From Hoylesella enoeca JCM 12259 (GTDB lineage: Bacteria; Bacteroidota; Bacteroidia; Bacteroidales; Bacteroidaceae): a DNA stretch of 64,000 nt. The stretch covers positions 20,514 through 84,513 of the forward strand of contig NZ_BAIX01000009.1 in assembly GCF_000613405.1 (NCBI RefSeq). Reading direction: 5' to 3'. Under the pieces are notes generated by a model. It did no database searches, had not been told where the DNA came from, and saw only the letters and a list, made by a program, of their open reading frames with translations. Shown piece after piece: positions 10,690-20,111 of this stretch. Made by a program: the position numbers and the translations under genes. The stretch's first letter is position 1, and the number at the start of each line of letters is the position of its first letter.

Positions 10690-12006
10690 ATGATGAAACC
10701 AATCAAATATTTTCTATTATCGATCTGCCTGCTTATGTCGCTTGCTTCCTATGCACAGGGAAGTGCGAAAGGTATCAAATTCTTTACCGGAACATTCAGT
10801 CAGGCACTCGATGAAGCCCGAAAACAACACAAACCGGTGTTTGTCGACTTCTTCACCACGTGGTGCGGACCGTGCAAAAGGATGGCTCGCGAAGTATTTA
10901 CACAAGACTCTGTGGGTGCATTCTTCAATGAAAAGTTCGTTTGTTTGCAGTTAGATGCAGAGAAAAAAGAGAATGTCGACATCGCCAAACAATACAAAGT
11001 GGATGCTTATCCCACATTAGCTTTCATCGGAAACGACGGTAAAGCCATTTCCGTCAACGTCGGTGCGATGGACGCCGGAGCCCTGCTTGAAGCGGCACGG
11101 ATGGCTGTCGGCGAGGCCATCGGCTTTGAACAACTATACGAACAGTATAAAAAGTCGCCCACAGATTTGGCCATTCAACAACAGTTATTGTTGAAAGCCC
11201 CCAACTTCTTGGGTGCACAAGAAGGGATGGAAGCCGAGAAATGGATTACACGTATCCGCAAATTGTATAACAATTATATTGAGAGTAAAAAGGGTCCGGC
11301 GCTTATCAATAAGCAGGATTACCTCATTATATCGGCTCTCGGCAATGAAGATAAAGACAAAAAGACGGCTATGGCCGACTTCATCAATGCCCATCTCCCC
11401 CAATGGAAAACCGTTGTAGGCGATGCAGCAGCCTATTACGTCATTGAGCATAACGATGCCTTGATAGAAGACTTAGCCAAAGCCGGAGACTTGAAATATA
11501 AAGATTGCGTAGCCAAAATCAATAAAGAATATAAGGATGCGTATGCCGTGATTCCACAAACGGGCATTGCTCCCTATGATAAAACAGTGCTTTACAGCGA
11601 CGCACTCTATCAACTTTATAAGCACAAAGATGCCGGCAGCTACATCAAAGCAATGAATGAGATGTTCAACCGATTAGGAGACAAAGCTTCGTCAACTGAT
11701 TTCGGCAAGGCAGCCCAGGATCTTTACTATGCCGCCGGCAGTAAGTTGACGGCCGATCAACACCGACAGGCCATCCAATGGGTCGAGAAAGCCTTGCAGA
11801 GTGAGGTCTCAGTAATGGACAGAGTGAACTTCCTTGTGATGATCGGAGACTCTTATCGTGAGCTGAAAAACTACTCCAAGGCTCGCGAATACTATAATCA
11901 GGCTTATGCAGAGTCATTGCAAATGGCTAAACAAGAAGCTGCTCAGCAGATGATTCAAGTAGCTGTGATGCGCAAACTCTCTGCTTTGGAATTATTGGAA
12001 AAATAA
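10690..12006 (+). CDS. Exported thioredoxin-fold protein with C-terminal TPR-like region
   Basis: A 438-residue protein with a signal peptide ending SYAQG. A thioredoxin domain follows (about 30-140) with an intact redox site WCGPC (Cys 59 and 62) and the cis-Pro region DAYPTLAFIG. The C-terminal half is helical and TPR-like (AREYYNQAYAESLQMAKQ). It probably acts in the periplasm as a disulfide reductase or isomerase. It sits between the SusCD accessory lipoproteins and an M16 protease gene (10-bp gap), which suggests it opens disulfides in imported peptides or matures locus proteins. The role is inferred from context. Confidence 0.85.
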   Translation: MMKPIKYFLLSICLLMSLASYAQGSAKGIKFFTGTFSQALDEARKQHKPVFVDFFTTWCGPCKRMAREVFTQDSVGAFFNEKFVCLQLDAEKKENVDIAKQYKVDAYPTLAFIGNDGKAISVNVGAMDAGALLEAARMAVGEAIGFEQLYEQYKKSPTDLAIQQQLLLKAPNFLGAQEGMEAEKWITRIRKLYNNYIESKKGPALINKQDYLIISALGNEDKDKKTAMADFINAHLPQWKTVVGDAAAYYVIEHNDALIEDLAKAGDLKYKDCVAKINKEYKDAYAVIPQTGIAPYDKTVLYSDALYQLYKHKDAGSYIKAMNEMFNRLGDKASSTDFGKAAQDLYYAAGSKLTADQHRQAIQWVEKALQSEVSVMDRVNFLVMIGDSYRELKNYSKAREYYNQAYAESLQMAKQEAAQQMIQVAVMRKLSALELLEK

Positions 12007-12016
12007 AATCGCAATT

Positions 12017-14863
12017 ATGTTTGGCATCAATCGACTTGCAAGACGTATGCAACGCGTAGCCGTGGCGATGCTTTTCACAGCTTCGACACTATGCGTTTAC
12101 GCCCAAACAGACGGTTTGCGGCAGGGCAAACTGCCTAATGGTCTCACCTATTATATCTGCCGCAACACCGGCACTCCGGGTGAAGTACACTATTATATGT
12201 ATCAAAACGTGGGAGCGATTTTAGAAGATGAGCGCCAGATAGGCCTTGCCCACGTGCTCGAACATTTAGCTTTCAACACCACAGAGCATTTCCCCGACGG
12301 CGTGATGACATTCCTACGAGGCAGTGGTTTGCAGTCGTTCGAAGCGCATACAGGCTTGGATGAGACACGTTATGCCGTTCACGATGTACCCGTCAACGAC
12401 CCAAAGCTCAACGAGAAAATGCTGTTACTACTCCGAGATTGGTGTCACGGCATCAAGATTCTGCCCAAAGACGTGGATAAAGAGCGCGGAATCGTCATCG
12501 AAGAATGGCGCCAACGCAACGATATCAATCATCGTTTGTCGGATGCCATTGCCCCGGCCATCTACAACAAAGCCAAATATGCCGTTCGGAACGTTATCGG
12601 AACAGAGGAGATTCTGCGGTCTTTCAAAGTAGCAGACGTACGCCGATTCTATGACACTTGGTATCGACCGTCGATGCAATGCATTGCCGTTATCGGCGAC
12701 ATAAACCCTGCCAAGATCGAAAGTGAGGTGAAACGGGTATTCAGCTCGTTATCTGCCGGCAAGCCCACAACAATCGGCGATGCACGGATAATACCCGACA
12801 ACACGGCACCTCTTTATTTCCGGTTTATCGATAAAGATAATGTTTCGGCCTCACTCGGTTTGTATCAGCGCAAGAAAGCATCTCAGAGTACTGCCCGAAA
12901 GGGTGCAACAGACACGTATTTATTGACACAACTGTTCAACAAATTGGCTCCCCGACGTTTCGCAATGCTGCGAAACCAAGGCTCTGAGAACTTTATTGCC
13001 GCTTCGGTCAGTTACAGTCCGCTTGTGCGCAATTATGTACAGAATGCGTGGGATGTGGTGCCTTATCGCGGCAATGCACTCCAAGCACTGCGTCAGGTGC
13101 TTGAAGTGCGTGAATCGATACGCCGCAACGGCTTCTCGAAAGAGGAGTTCGAGGAGGTCAAAGCAGCGATGTATAAGGATATGAAAGCTGTTGTCGAGAG
13201 CAAAGAAGAACTCGGAACACCTGACAATCTAATGGATATGTTCAAGCAAAACTTCCTTTACGGCGATCCGATCACACCTTTCAAGGAGCGCATCGGAGAG
13301 TCGTTGGAACATTTGTTAGAATTAGAAGCAGACGATCTCAATACCTGGATTCGTTCTTGGATGGATGATACCAATCTGTCGTTTATCACCTATTCTCGTA
13401 CACCCGATGAAATGAACGTCTCACTCGAGCAGTTCATTGCGATGTTAGACAGCGTGAAAGCGAAGCCCGTTTCAATAGAGAAAGTGCCACAGCAGATAGA
13501 ACGCATCGTAGATTTCGACATCAAGCCCGGTAAGATTACGGCCCAGCAGACTATCGAACAACTCGGAGCGAAGGAGTGGAAACTAAGCAACGGCGCACGG
13601 GTGCTGTATAAATATCTGCCCGAAGCTAAGCAACGACTTTACTTTGCGGGGTCTGCGACAGGCGGAAAATCTGTTGTTCAGCCTGCAAATTTGCCTGCTT
13701 ACGCAGCAATGAGAGCTCTTGCAATGCAGAGCGGCGTATATAAGTATAACCGTAACGATCTTTATCAATGGGTGAAAAACAAGGATTTTGAACTCACGTT
13801 GTCATTGGAAGATTATTCGGATGCCATCGGCGGTAACTCATCTATCAATGATGCCGGCGACTTTTTTGCTTATCTCCACTTAGTTTTGGCGCATCAAACA
13901 TTCCGTCAACACATTTTCGATAAGTACGTTCAGCGCAGCAAGTATATCTATGAGACACGAAACCGCACGGGAATGGCAGCCGTTCAGGATTCTATTCACG
14001 ATATTCTGTTCCCGCCAAGTGCTGAAAATCCCAAGGCTAACACGGCATTTTACGATCGGATGAAGCTCGATGATGTAGCGGCTGAGTTCAAACGCCATTT
14101 CGGAAATGCTGCAAACTTCACGTTCTGTTTGGTCGGCAGCATTCCCGAAACGCAGGCCCGGCAACTCATAGAGCGGTATATCGCCTCGCTGCCAGGTGTT
14201 CCCGGTACGCCGAAAGTACAGATCCGACCGATGGATTACGCTTCCCCGGCCCGTGAAATCAATCGAGAATTGACAGCAGATATCGATGGCGACATCGGCG
14301 AAATCGAAATATCGTACAGCAACGACAAACCGCTTACCGAACGCGAACAAGCTGCTTGGGAAGTATTCCGCAGTATTTTGGAAAACCGTTTCTTCACCGT
14401 GTTGCGCGAAAAAGAACATATTACATACAGCATTGCCGTCAACGCATCTTATCAGGAGCATCCTGCTGTCAGCGAAACACTGGGCATTCATTTCACCACC
14501 GAGCGTTCGCGAACCGATGAAGCCAAGTCGATGGCCTATCGATTGCTGGAAGAAATAGCCCGCGGTAATTTCTCGACAGATGAGTTCAAGAACGCTTTGG
14601 TACCATTGGCAATGGACGAAAACACAGCGGATAACGACGACGCACAGCGCCCCGAAGCACTTTTGTGGATGGGAATACTCAATCTTTATGCCGAGAAAGG
14701 CAATGTGCCGCCCGTAGCCGACAATGAGAAAGAGGACAATCCATTCGGTCTCCTAACACCAAACGATGTCAAAGCCGTGGCAACCAAGGTACTCACGGGC
14801 GCCAAACATCGCGATATCGTGGTAAAATCATTGCCGCCCCAAGAGCGAAATTGGGAAAAGTAA
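12017..14863 (+). CDS. M16-family zinc metallopeptidase, periplasmic
   Basis: A 948-residue two-halved M16 peptidase (pitrilysin/PqqL type) with a signal peptide ending CVYAQ. The inverted zinc motif HxxEH is at residues 79-83 (HVLEH), and the third ligand is probably in ERGIVIEEW about 75 residues later. The second half lacks the motif, as is usual for the family. M16 enzymes degrade short to medium peptides inside a closed chamber. As the last gene of the SusCD operon it may break down imported peptides in the periplasm. It converges on the aspartyl protease gene, with the two stops 4 bp apart. Confidence 0.92.
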   Translation: MFGINRLARRMQRVAVAMLFTASTLCVYAQTDGLRQGKLPNGLTYYICRNTGTPGEVHYYMYQNVGAILEDERQIGLAHVLEHLAFNTTEHFPDGVMTFLRGSGLQSFEAHTGLDETRYAVHDVPVNDPKLNEKMLLLLRDWCHGIKILPKDVDKERGIVIEEWRQRNDINHRLSDAIAPAIYNKAKYAVRNVIGTEEILRSFKVADVRRFYDTWYRPSMQCIAVIGDINPAKIESEVKRVFSSLSAGKPTTIGDARIIPDNTAPLYFRFIDKDNVSASLGLYQRKKASQSTARKGATDTYLLTQLFNKLAPRRFAMLRNQGSENFIAASVSYSPLVRNYVQNAWDVVPYRGNALQALRQVLEVRESIRRNGFSKEEFEEVKAAMYKDMKAVVESKEELGTPDNLMDMFKQNFLYGDPITPFKERIGESLEHLLELEADDLNTWIRSWMDDTNLSFITYSRTPDEMNVSLEQFIAMLDSVKAKPVSIEKVPQQIERIVDFDIKPGKITAQQTIEQLGAKEWKLSNGARVLYKYLPEAKQRLYFAGSATGGKSVVQPANLPAYAAMRALAMQSGVYKYNRNDLYQWVKNKDFELTLSLEDYSDAIGGNSSINDAGDFFAYLHLVLAHQTFRQHIFDKYVQRSKYIYETRNRTGMAAVQDSIHDILFPPSAENPKANTAFYDRMKLDDVAAEFKRHFGNAANFTFCLVGSIPETQARQLIERYIASLPGVPGTPKVQIRPMDYASPAREINRELTADIDGDIGEIEISYSNDKPLTEREQAAWEVFRSILENRFFTVLREKEHITYSIAVNASYQEHPAVSETLGIHFTTERSRTDEAKSMAYRLLEEIARGNFSTDEFKNALVPLAMDENTADNDDAQRPEALLWMGILNLYAEKGNVPPVADNEKEDNPFGLLTPNDVKAVATKVLTGAKHRDIVVKSLPPQERNWEK

Positions 14864-14867
14864 CTCT

Positions 14868-16196
14868 TTAATAGGGCGTCAGCGAAACTGCCATATGATC
14901 CAAATCGAATGTCACGAACTTGAACTTCTGGAAGTATTCAAGACCTACATTGCCATCGAATGATGCCGGAATATTGCGGTCGGATTCCGCTTCCATACTG
15001 ATAAAAACGTCGGGAAGTAGGTAGCTTATGCCTCCGATACCGAGCGAAAAGTCTTTCAGTAGATAGCCTTTGGTAACCGAGATGCCCCCTACTCCGGCCG
15101 AACTGTTCACCGTTCGGGCACCTTTATAAGTAATGACGGCGGCATTGCGTTTGAAATATCGATAATAGAGCGTGGCCAAATGGCCTGCTCCTGTATCGGG
15201 ATTTACAATCAGCGTATCGCCGTCGTGCTCCATTTGTAATTGCATCAAACCGTTAGACGAGTTCATACAAAGATTCGGTTCCGACTTTGCGGGCACTTCA
15301 CGGGAAACAAGCAGACGGTTGCCCGCAAAATCGATTTGCACCTTTCGCAGCAAACGCATCAGCGGAATACCCATTACACAGTCCATATGACGCAGATATT
15401 GGTCGGCAACGGCATTGCCGGACGTGATTTTAATGACATTGAACGGCACATTGCGCAACACTAAGTTACCCAATTTCACTCGATCGGCAAGGGCCACTCC
15501 TCCCATCACCATATTCACACCGGCCACCCACGAACGCGCATCGATCATCCGCATACCGCACTTTCGAGCCAGCTCCGGCGATATAATGTTGACACCGGCA
15601 CCTGTATCGAAGTTGATATCACACCCTATTCCGTTCACCTCTGCGGGTATTGTCATCTGTATACTACGCTTTTTCTCAGGTCCGATCGAGTCGATACGGA
15701 AAGGAATGTCACACGCTTTGAGATCTCCCTCAACCTTATTGACAGCATATTTAGCCATCTCACGGAACTGCCTTTCGTGTGAAACAAACATCCGAGCATA
15801 CGTACTGTCGAGCTTGTTCTGCGCTTGTTGCAGAAAATCGCGTAGTATGTCGGCTGCCTTTTTGTTATGACCGGCCTTGCTCTCGTTTGCTGCCAGCAGG
15901 TAAACCATCGACTCGATGTTGGCTAATCCCATCTTGCTCCGATGCTCCTTCAGCAGCTTTCGAATCGAGATAGCGGCCTCCTCGGAACGGTTGAAAGCGT
16001 CGTCGAGCAGGGCCTTGGCCATATCCCTAAGGAAAGGCGACATCAAGTGACTCTCTGTCTGATATATTTTCCGCAGACGAAACCAGTCGGATGCATTCAT
16101 CGCAGCACCCGCCCGCTCGTCTGCTAATTGTGCCATTGCTCCGCCGCAAACGATTAGCAGCCACACCAGTGTCAAGATTCTATGAACGTTTCTCAT
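14868..16196 (-). CDS. Exported retropepsin-like aspartyl protease with two DTGA motifs
   Basis: The start chosen is ATG 16194-16196, which places a signal peptide (ending CGGAMAQ) at the N-terminus; the longer frame to 16295 adds an unlikely leader. The protein is about 442 residues: signal peptide, a helical TPR-like region (about 35-165), then two aspartyl-protease lobes. Each lobe has an Asp-Thr-Gly-Ala motif, at about 197-200 and 334-337. Having both catalytic Asp on one chain suggests a self-contained enzyme or pseudo-dimer. It is encoded convergently with the M16 gene. Its target is unknown; protein processing or nutrient proteolysis in the periplasm is plausible. Confidence 0.85.
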   Translation of the reverse strand: MRNVHRILTLVWLLIVCGGAMAQLADERAGAAMNASDWFRLRKIYQTESHLMSPFLRDMAKALLDDAFNRSEEAAISIRKLLKEHRSKMGLANIESMVYLLAANESKAGHNKKAADILRDFLQQAQNKLDSTYARMFVSHERQFREMAKYAVNKVEGDLKACDIPFRIDSIGPEKKRSIQMTIPAEVNGIGCDINFDTGAGVNIISPELARKCGMRMIDARSWVAGVNMVMGGVALADRVKLGNLVLRNVPFNVIKITSGNAVADQYLRHMDCVMGIPLMRLLRKVQIDFAGNRLLVSREVPAKSEPNLCMNSSNGLMQLQMEHDGDTLIVNPDTGAGHLATLYYRYFKRNAAVITYKGARTVNSSAGVGGISVTKGYLLKDFSLGIGGISYLLPDVFISMEAESDRNIPASFDGNVGLEYFQKFKFVTFDLDHMAVSLTPY

Positions 16197-16275
16197 GCTG
16201 ATTCTCCTTTGATGAATATGTCGTAAAGATATGAAAAATAATGATATAAAAAACGGAGAATGATCAAAAATCGCA

Positions 16276-16358
16276 CAACTCACCGTTAATCGCACGCTGA
16301 TTAACGCTTAAACGCACTGCAACTAACGGTTAGTTACAGTGCGTTTAACAGTTGATTG
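16276..16358. repeat. 22-bp dyad array B (4 centres)
   Basis: Dyads centred at 16284, 16306, 16328 and 16350, exactly 22 bp apart. The arms around 16328 extend to 17 bp on each side with one mismatch, because the spacers are also complementary. The array lies in the gap between two minus-strand genes. Confidence 0.88.
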
Positions 16359-16377
16359 GAAAGCAGTTGGAGCTGTC

Positions 16378-17668
16378 CTAACAATTGCCCTTGTGTGTCA
16401 TGATGTCTAAAACCATTTCGTCGGTGGTGCACATGGCATCTGCTCCGATACTTGTCAGATTCCGGATAGAACGGTCTACATCGTCATCGATGATACCTTC
16501 GGCCGACGTTACACACCTGCCTTCCATCGAAAGAAGGGCCGAAAGAAGGGCCGTTGACACACCGGAAGAAACTTTCAGAGAACAGCTTGGCTTGGCTCCG
16601 TCGCACAACATACCTGCTAAATTGGCGATCATATTCTTTATGGAATGGCAGATTTGCTCGTAGTTGCCACCCATTAGATACGTAATGCCACAGCTGCTAC
16701 CCGTAGATGCCACCACACAACCGCACAAAGCGGAAAGCTTACCGAGGCTCTGCTTGATGTAAATGGCTGTGAGATGGCTTAACACCAATGCCCGAATAAG
16801 TTCTTCTTCGGTGTTGTTGTTCTCTTGCGCATAAACAACGACAGGGTTGGTAGCGCATATTCCTTGGTTACCTGACCCCGAATTGCTCATCACAGGAATC
16901 ATTGCGCCACCCATACGAGCATCGCAGGCTGAGGCCGTTCGCGATATAATGTGCGAGTAAATGCTGTCGCCGAAGATGCCGTGACTTAGTGGACGGCTCA
17001 TCGTTTTTCCTAAACAGTGGCCGTAATTGCCTTTGAGCGACTCCTCAGCAGCTTTGATATTGTAGTCGCGTGTTTTCAAAATGAAACGGAGTTCATCAAT
17101 CGGCGCAGTTGTGGCAAAGTCGTAAACCAATCGCATATTGAGTTGGATGTCTCCCTCTTCGGTTGCTGTTGAGGCTTGATGACGCTATCCAATAGGGCGT
17201 TCCCATCTTTTTCTATGTACACGAAATTCGTATGTCCGCCCGCAATAATAGCTGTCGCACTATGATTTTGAGCTTCACAGACGATCTCTATATAAAGTTT
17301 CTCCGTGATATTTTGTTTCAGTTGGATGCTGATTCGGTTTTCTTTGGTAAGCGTTTTACCTTCTTCGAGCGTCTCGGGAGTAAGATCTTTAATAACCTCT
17401 AATTGATATTCAGACTTTCCTACGATAGCTCCGAGGGCGATAGCAATGGGTAATCCGATCATTCCCGTACCTGGAATGCCTACTCCCATTGCGTTTTTCA
17501 GGATATTGGCACTCAACAGTGCCGTGATCTTTTCAGGTTTCCGACCAAGCGTTTCAGTCGCTCGAGCCGTGCAGAGAGCCACCGCCATAGGCTCCGTACA
17601 CCTACGGCGGGGACTACCTCTTTATGAATTAAGGTGAGAATCTTATCTCGTGTGTCTTTGGTCAGCAT
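16378..17668 (-). pseudogene. L-cysteine desulfidase (UPF0597/CyuA-YhaM family), two frameshifts
   Basis: Iron-sulfur enzyme that breaks cysteine into pyruvate, ammonia and sulfide. The start is ATG 17666-17668 (MLTKDTRDKILTLIHKEVV). Three reading frames must be joined. The first ends where the family motif GCTEP should be (one base missing at about 17599-17602, removing the motif Cys). The second covers about 17100-17588. The third runs from about 17175 to 16378 and holds GGAMIPVMSNSGSGNQG, typical of the family. Each join needs one added base. The start is one base after the dsbD stop, so the two genes are coupled. If both losses are real, the enzyme is dead; if they are sequencing errors, it is a normal cyuA-like gene. 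Confidence 0.88.
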
Positions 17669-17669
17669 T

Positions 17670-19738
17670 TTAGCGTCGATAGTTTTCTAATCCTTTGTCT
17701 AAGAATTCCAAGTAAGCGGGAATGTCTTCTTTATAAGAATACGATCCTGTTAGTGGGTTTCCTTGATTGTCGACAGCCACATAGAAAGGCTGAGCGTTGG
17801 CTCCGAACTTGCTACTTTGCAGATAACTCCATTTGTCTCCGATAGTTCTTAGTGTACGCTTCTGCCCGTTCAGTTCGATTTCCATCGGTTGAGCGAGCGG
17901 TGTTTTATCGTCGACAAACAACGAGATGAGCACATAATCCTTGGTAAGTTTATCCGAGACGCGCGCGTCTGTCCACACGGCGGCCTCCATCTTACGACAA
18001 TTCACACAGCCGAAACCAGTGAAGTCGATCAGAACCGGCTTTCCTTGTGCTTTGGCTGCAGCCATTCCTTCCTCATAATTGGTATATTTCGCTTCCACTG
18101 TCTTGGTATTCAGATTGAAGTCTTGCGTGTTGATAGGCGGTGCAAAGGCGCTGACAGCCTTGCAAGGAGCCCCCCAAAGCCCGGGAATCATATAAATCGT
18201 GAAAGCCAACGAACACAATCCGAGCATAATACAAGCCACTGGCATCGGCTTATTTAACTCTCCGCCGATGGTGTCGCTTTGGAACTTCAGCGAGCCGATA
18301 AGATAGAGTCCCAGTGCGCCGAATATCACAATCCACAGTGAAAGGAACACTTCACGGTCGAGAATGTGCCATCCATAGGCGAGATCGGCTACTGAAAGGA
18401 ACTTCAAAGCGAATGCAAGTTCTATAAAACCGAGCACGACTTTCACCGTGTTCATCCACGAACCGGACTTCGGCGCTTGTTTCAAGAGCGACGGGAACAA
18501 TGCAAACAGGGTGAAAGGAAGCGCTAATGCCACTGCAAAACCGAACATTCCGACTGCCGGACCTACCCAATTGCCCGACGTTACGGTCTGAACGAGCAGC
18601 AATCCGATGATGGGTGCGGTACAAGAAAATGATACCAGCACCAGCGTAAACGCCATTAAGAATATCGAAATGAGACCGGTGGCCTGCGAAGCCTTAGAAT
18701 CTACGGAGTTAGCCCAGCTGTCCGGCAACTTGATTTCAAACCAACCGAAAAACGAAAAGGCAAAAGCAACGAGCAATGCAAATAAAAAGATGTTGAAGAC
18801 TGCATTCGTAGAGAGTTCATTAAGCTTGCTGGGACCGAAGAGGGCAGTGATAATTAAGCCTAAACCTAAATAAATAACGATAATCGAGATGCCGTAAGTA
18901 ATGGCGTCGCGGACACCTTTGCGTTTGTCGTCTTTGGACCGTTTGAGGAAGAAACTGACTGTCATCGGGATGATAGGCCATATACACGGCATTACCAAAG
19001 CCAACAAACCGCCCACCAACCCCATTAAAAAGATGTAGAGTAATGAATGGTTCGCAATATCATTTGTACCGCCGAAAGCCTGTAACTGTTGAACGACGGG
19101 ATTCCAAAGCGCCTGTTCTTCTCCCGCCGACAACTGTACATTGGCAGCTGAATCGACGCGAGCTCCGGCGGCATTCTCAGTCATTGACACAGCCGAATCA
19201 GCTTTTACCGCAGCAGAGGTGCTCGGATCTATCTGTTCGTCAGCGCCTTGCGGTTCGTTTTTTTTTATGTTATCGGCAGCCACGGCAGGCGATTTCCCGC
19301 TCTGTTTGATACTGACCGACGTCGGCGGCATACAGTTTTGATCATTGCAAGCACCGTATTCCAAATAAGCATCGATGGTATAATTGGGTTTCGTGAATTT
19401 CACTTTCTGCACGAATTGCACGCTACCCTCGAAATAACGGAGTTTCATTTCAAACAGCTTATCATACTGTGCGATCTCCTTCCCACGCGGAGTAAGCTTC
19501 CCGACAAGTTCAACACCATCGAGCTTCGTCACATTAAACGTGGCGGAAATGGGCCCGTCACTTCCCAAGTTAGTTGAATACACATGCCACCCAGCATCGA
19601 TTTTCCCACTGAAAACAATCTCGCTTCGGCCGTCTTGTTGGTTTTCAGCTGCGTGGAGAACTTCACCGGATTGAGCATTTGTGCATTGGCAATCAGTGCA
19701 AAGAGCAGGCATGTTGCCAGCGTCATCATTTTTTTCAT
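17670..19738 (-). pseudogene. dsbD: Thiol:disulfide interchange protein DsbD, one frameshift
   Basis: Inner-membrane electron conduit from cytoplasmic thioredoxin to periplasmic thiol proteins. The true start is ATG 19736-19738, giving a signal peptide ending ALIANAQ. A single base is missing at about 19622-19626 (codons ...A-E-A then E-I-V-F-S-G-K). After that come an N-terminal DsbD-alpha-like domain (to about 160), eight predicted membrane helices with PCIWPIIPMTV and FSCTAPIIG motifs, and a C-terminal thioredoxin domain with FGCVNCRKME. It is followed at once by the cysteine desulfidase gene. Two thioredoxin-fold exported proteins in this window could be its clients. Confidence 0.92.
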
Positions 19739-19961
19739 ATACGATTTATGTTTGAGGCTTGATTTATTTGTTATTATATAATACGTCAGTAAAACCAAGA
19801 ATGTTACTTTGCACTGCTCTTTTTCTAAATTTTTAACGATAAAGAACCGCCAATTACTCTTTATTTCATCTGTGAAACAGCGATTGGCGATATGAAAATA
19901 GATGACAAAAGCATAATTAAATCATGAGCAATCAAATTGTGATGAGCGACGATCAACGTTT

Positions 19962-20044
19962 CAACTAACAGTGAATCGCAGCCCAACTAACCGTTAATCA
20001 GTGTGCAACTAACCGTTAGTTGCAGTGCGATTAACTGTCAATTG
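19962..20044. repeat. 22-bp dyad array C (4 centres) next to the GH92 promoter
   Basis: Centres at 19970, 19992, 20014 and 20036, exactly 22 bp apart. The last dyad ends about 9 bp before the -33 element of the GH92 promoter. The array lies in the 373-bp divergent gap between dsbD and GH92; the dsbD side of the gap shows nothing else. Confidence 0.9.
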
Positions 20045-20052
20045 AAACAGCA

Positions 20053-20084
20053 TTTGGCGAATCGGCATATTTTCAGTATCTTTG
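20053..20084 (+). promoter_or_regulatory. Promoter of the GH92-MFS-GH130 operon
   Basis: TTTG at 20053-20056 and TATCTTTG at 20077-20084 are separated by 20 bp, the standard Bacteroidota layout. The start codon is 27 bp downstream. Confidence 0.8.
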
Positions 20085-20111
20085 TTGCCGTAATTATTAC
20101 TTAATCGACAA

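Noticed and set aside
13880..14491. 203-codon minus-strand frame
   Set aside because: Antisense to the M16 protease gene, which has full family support.
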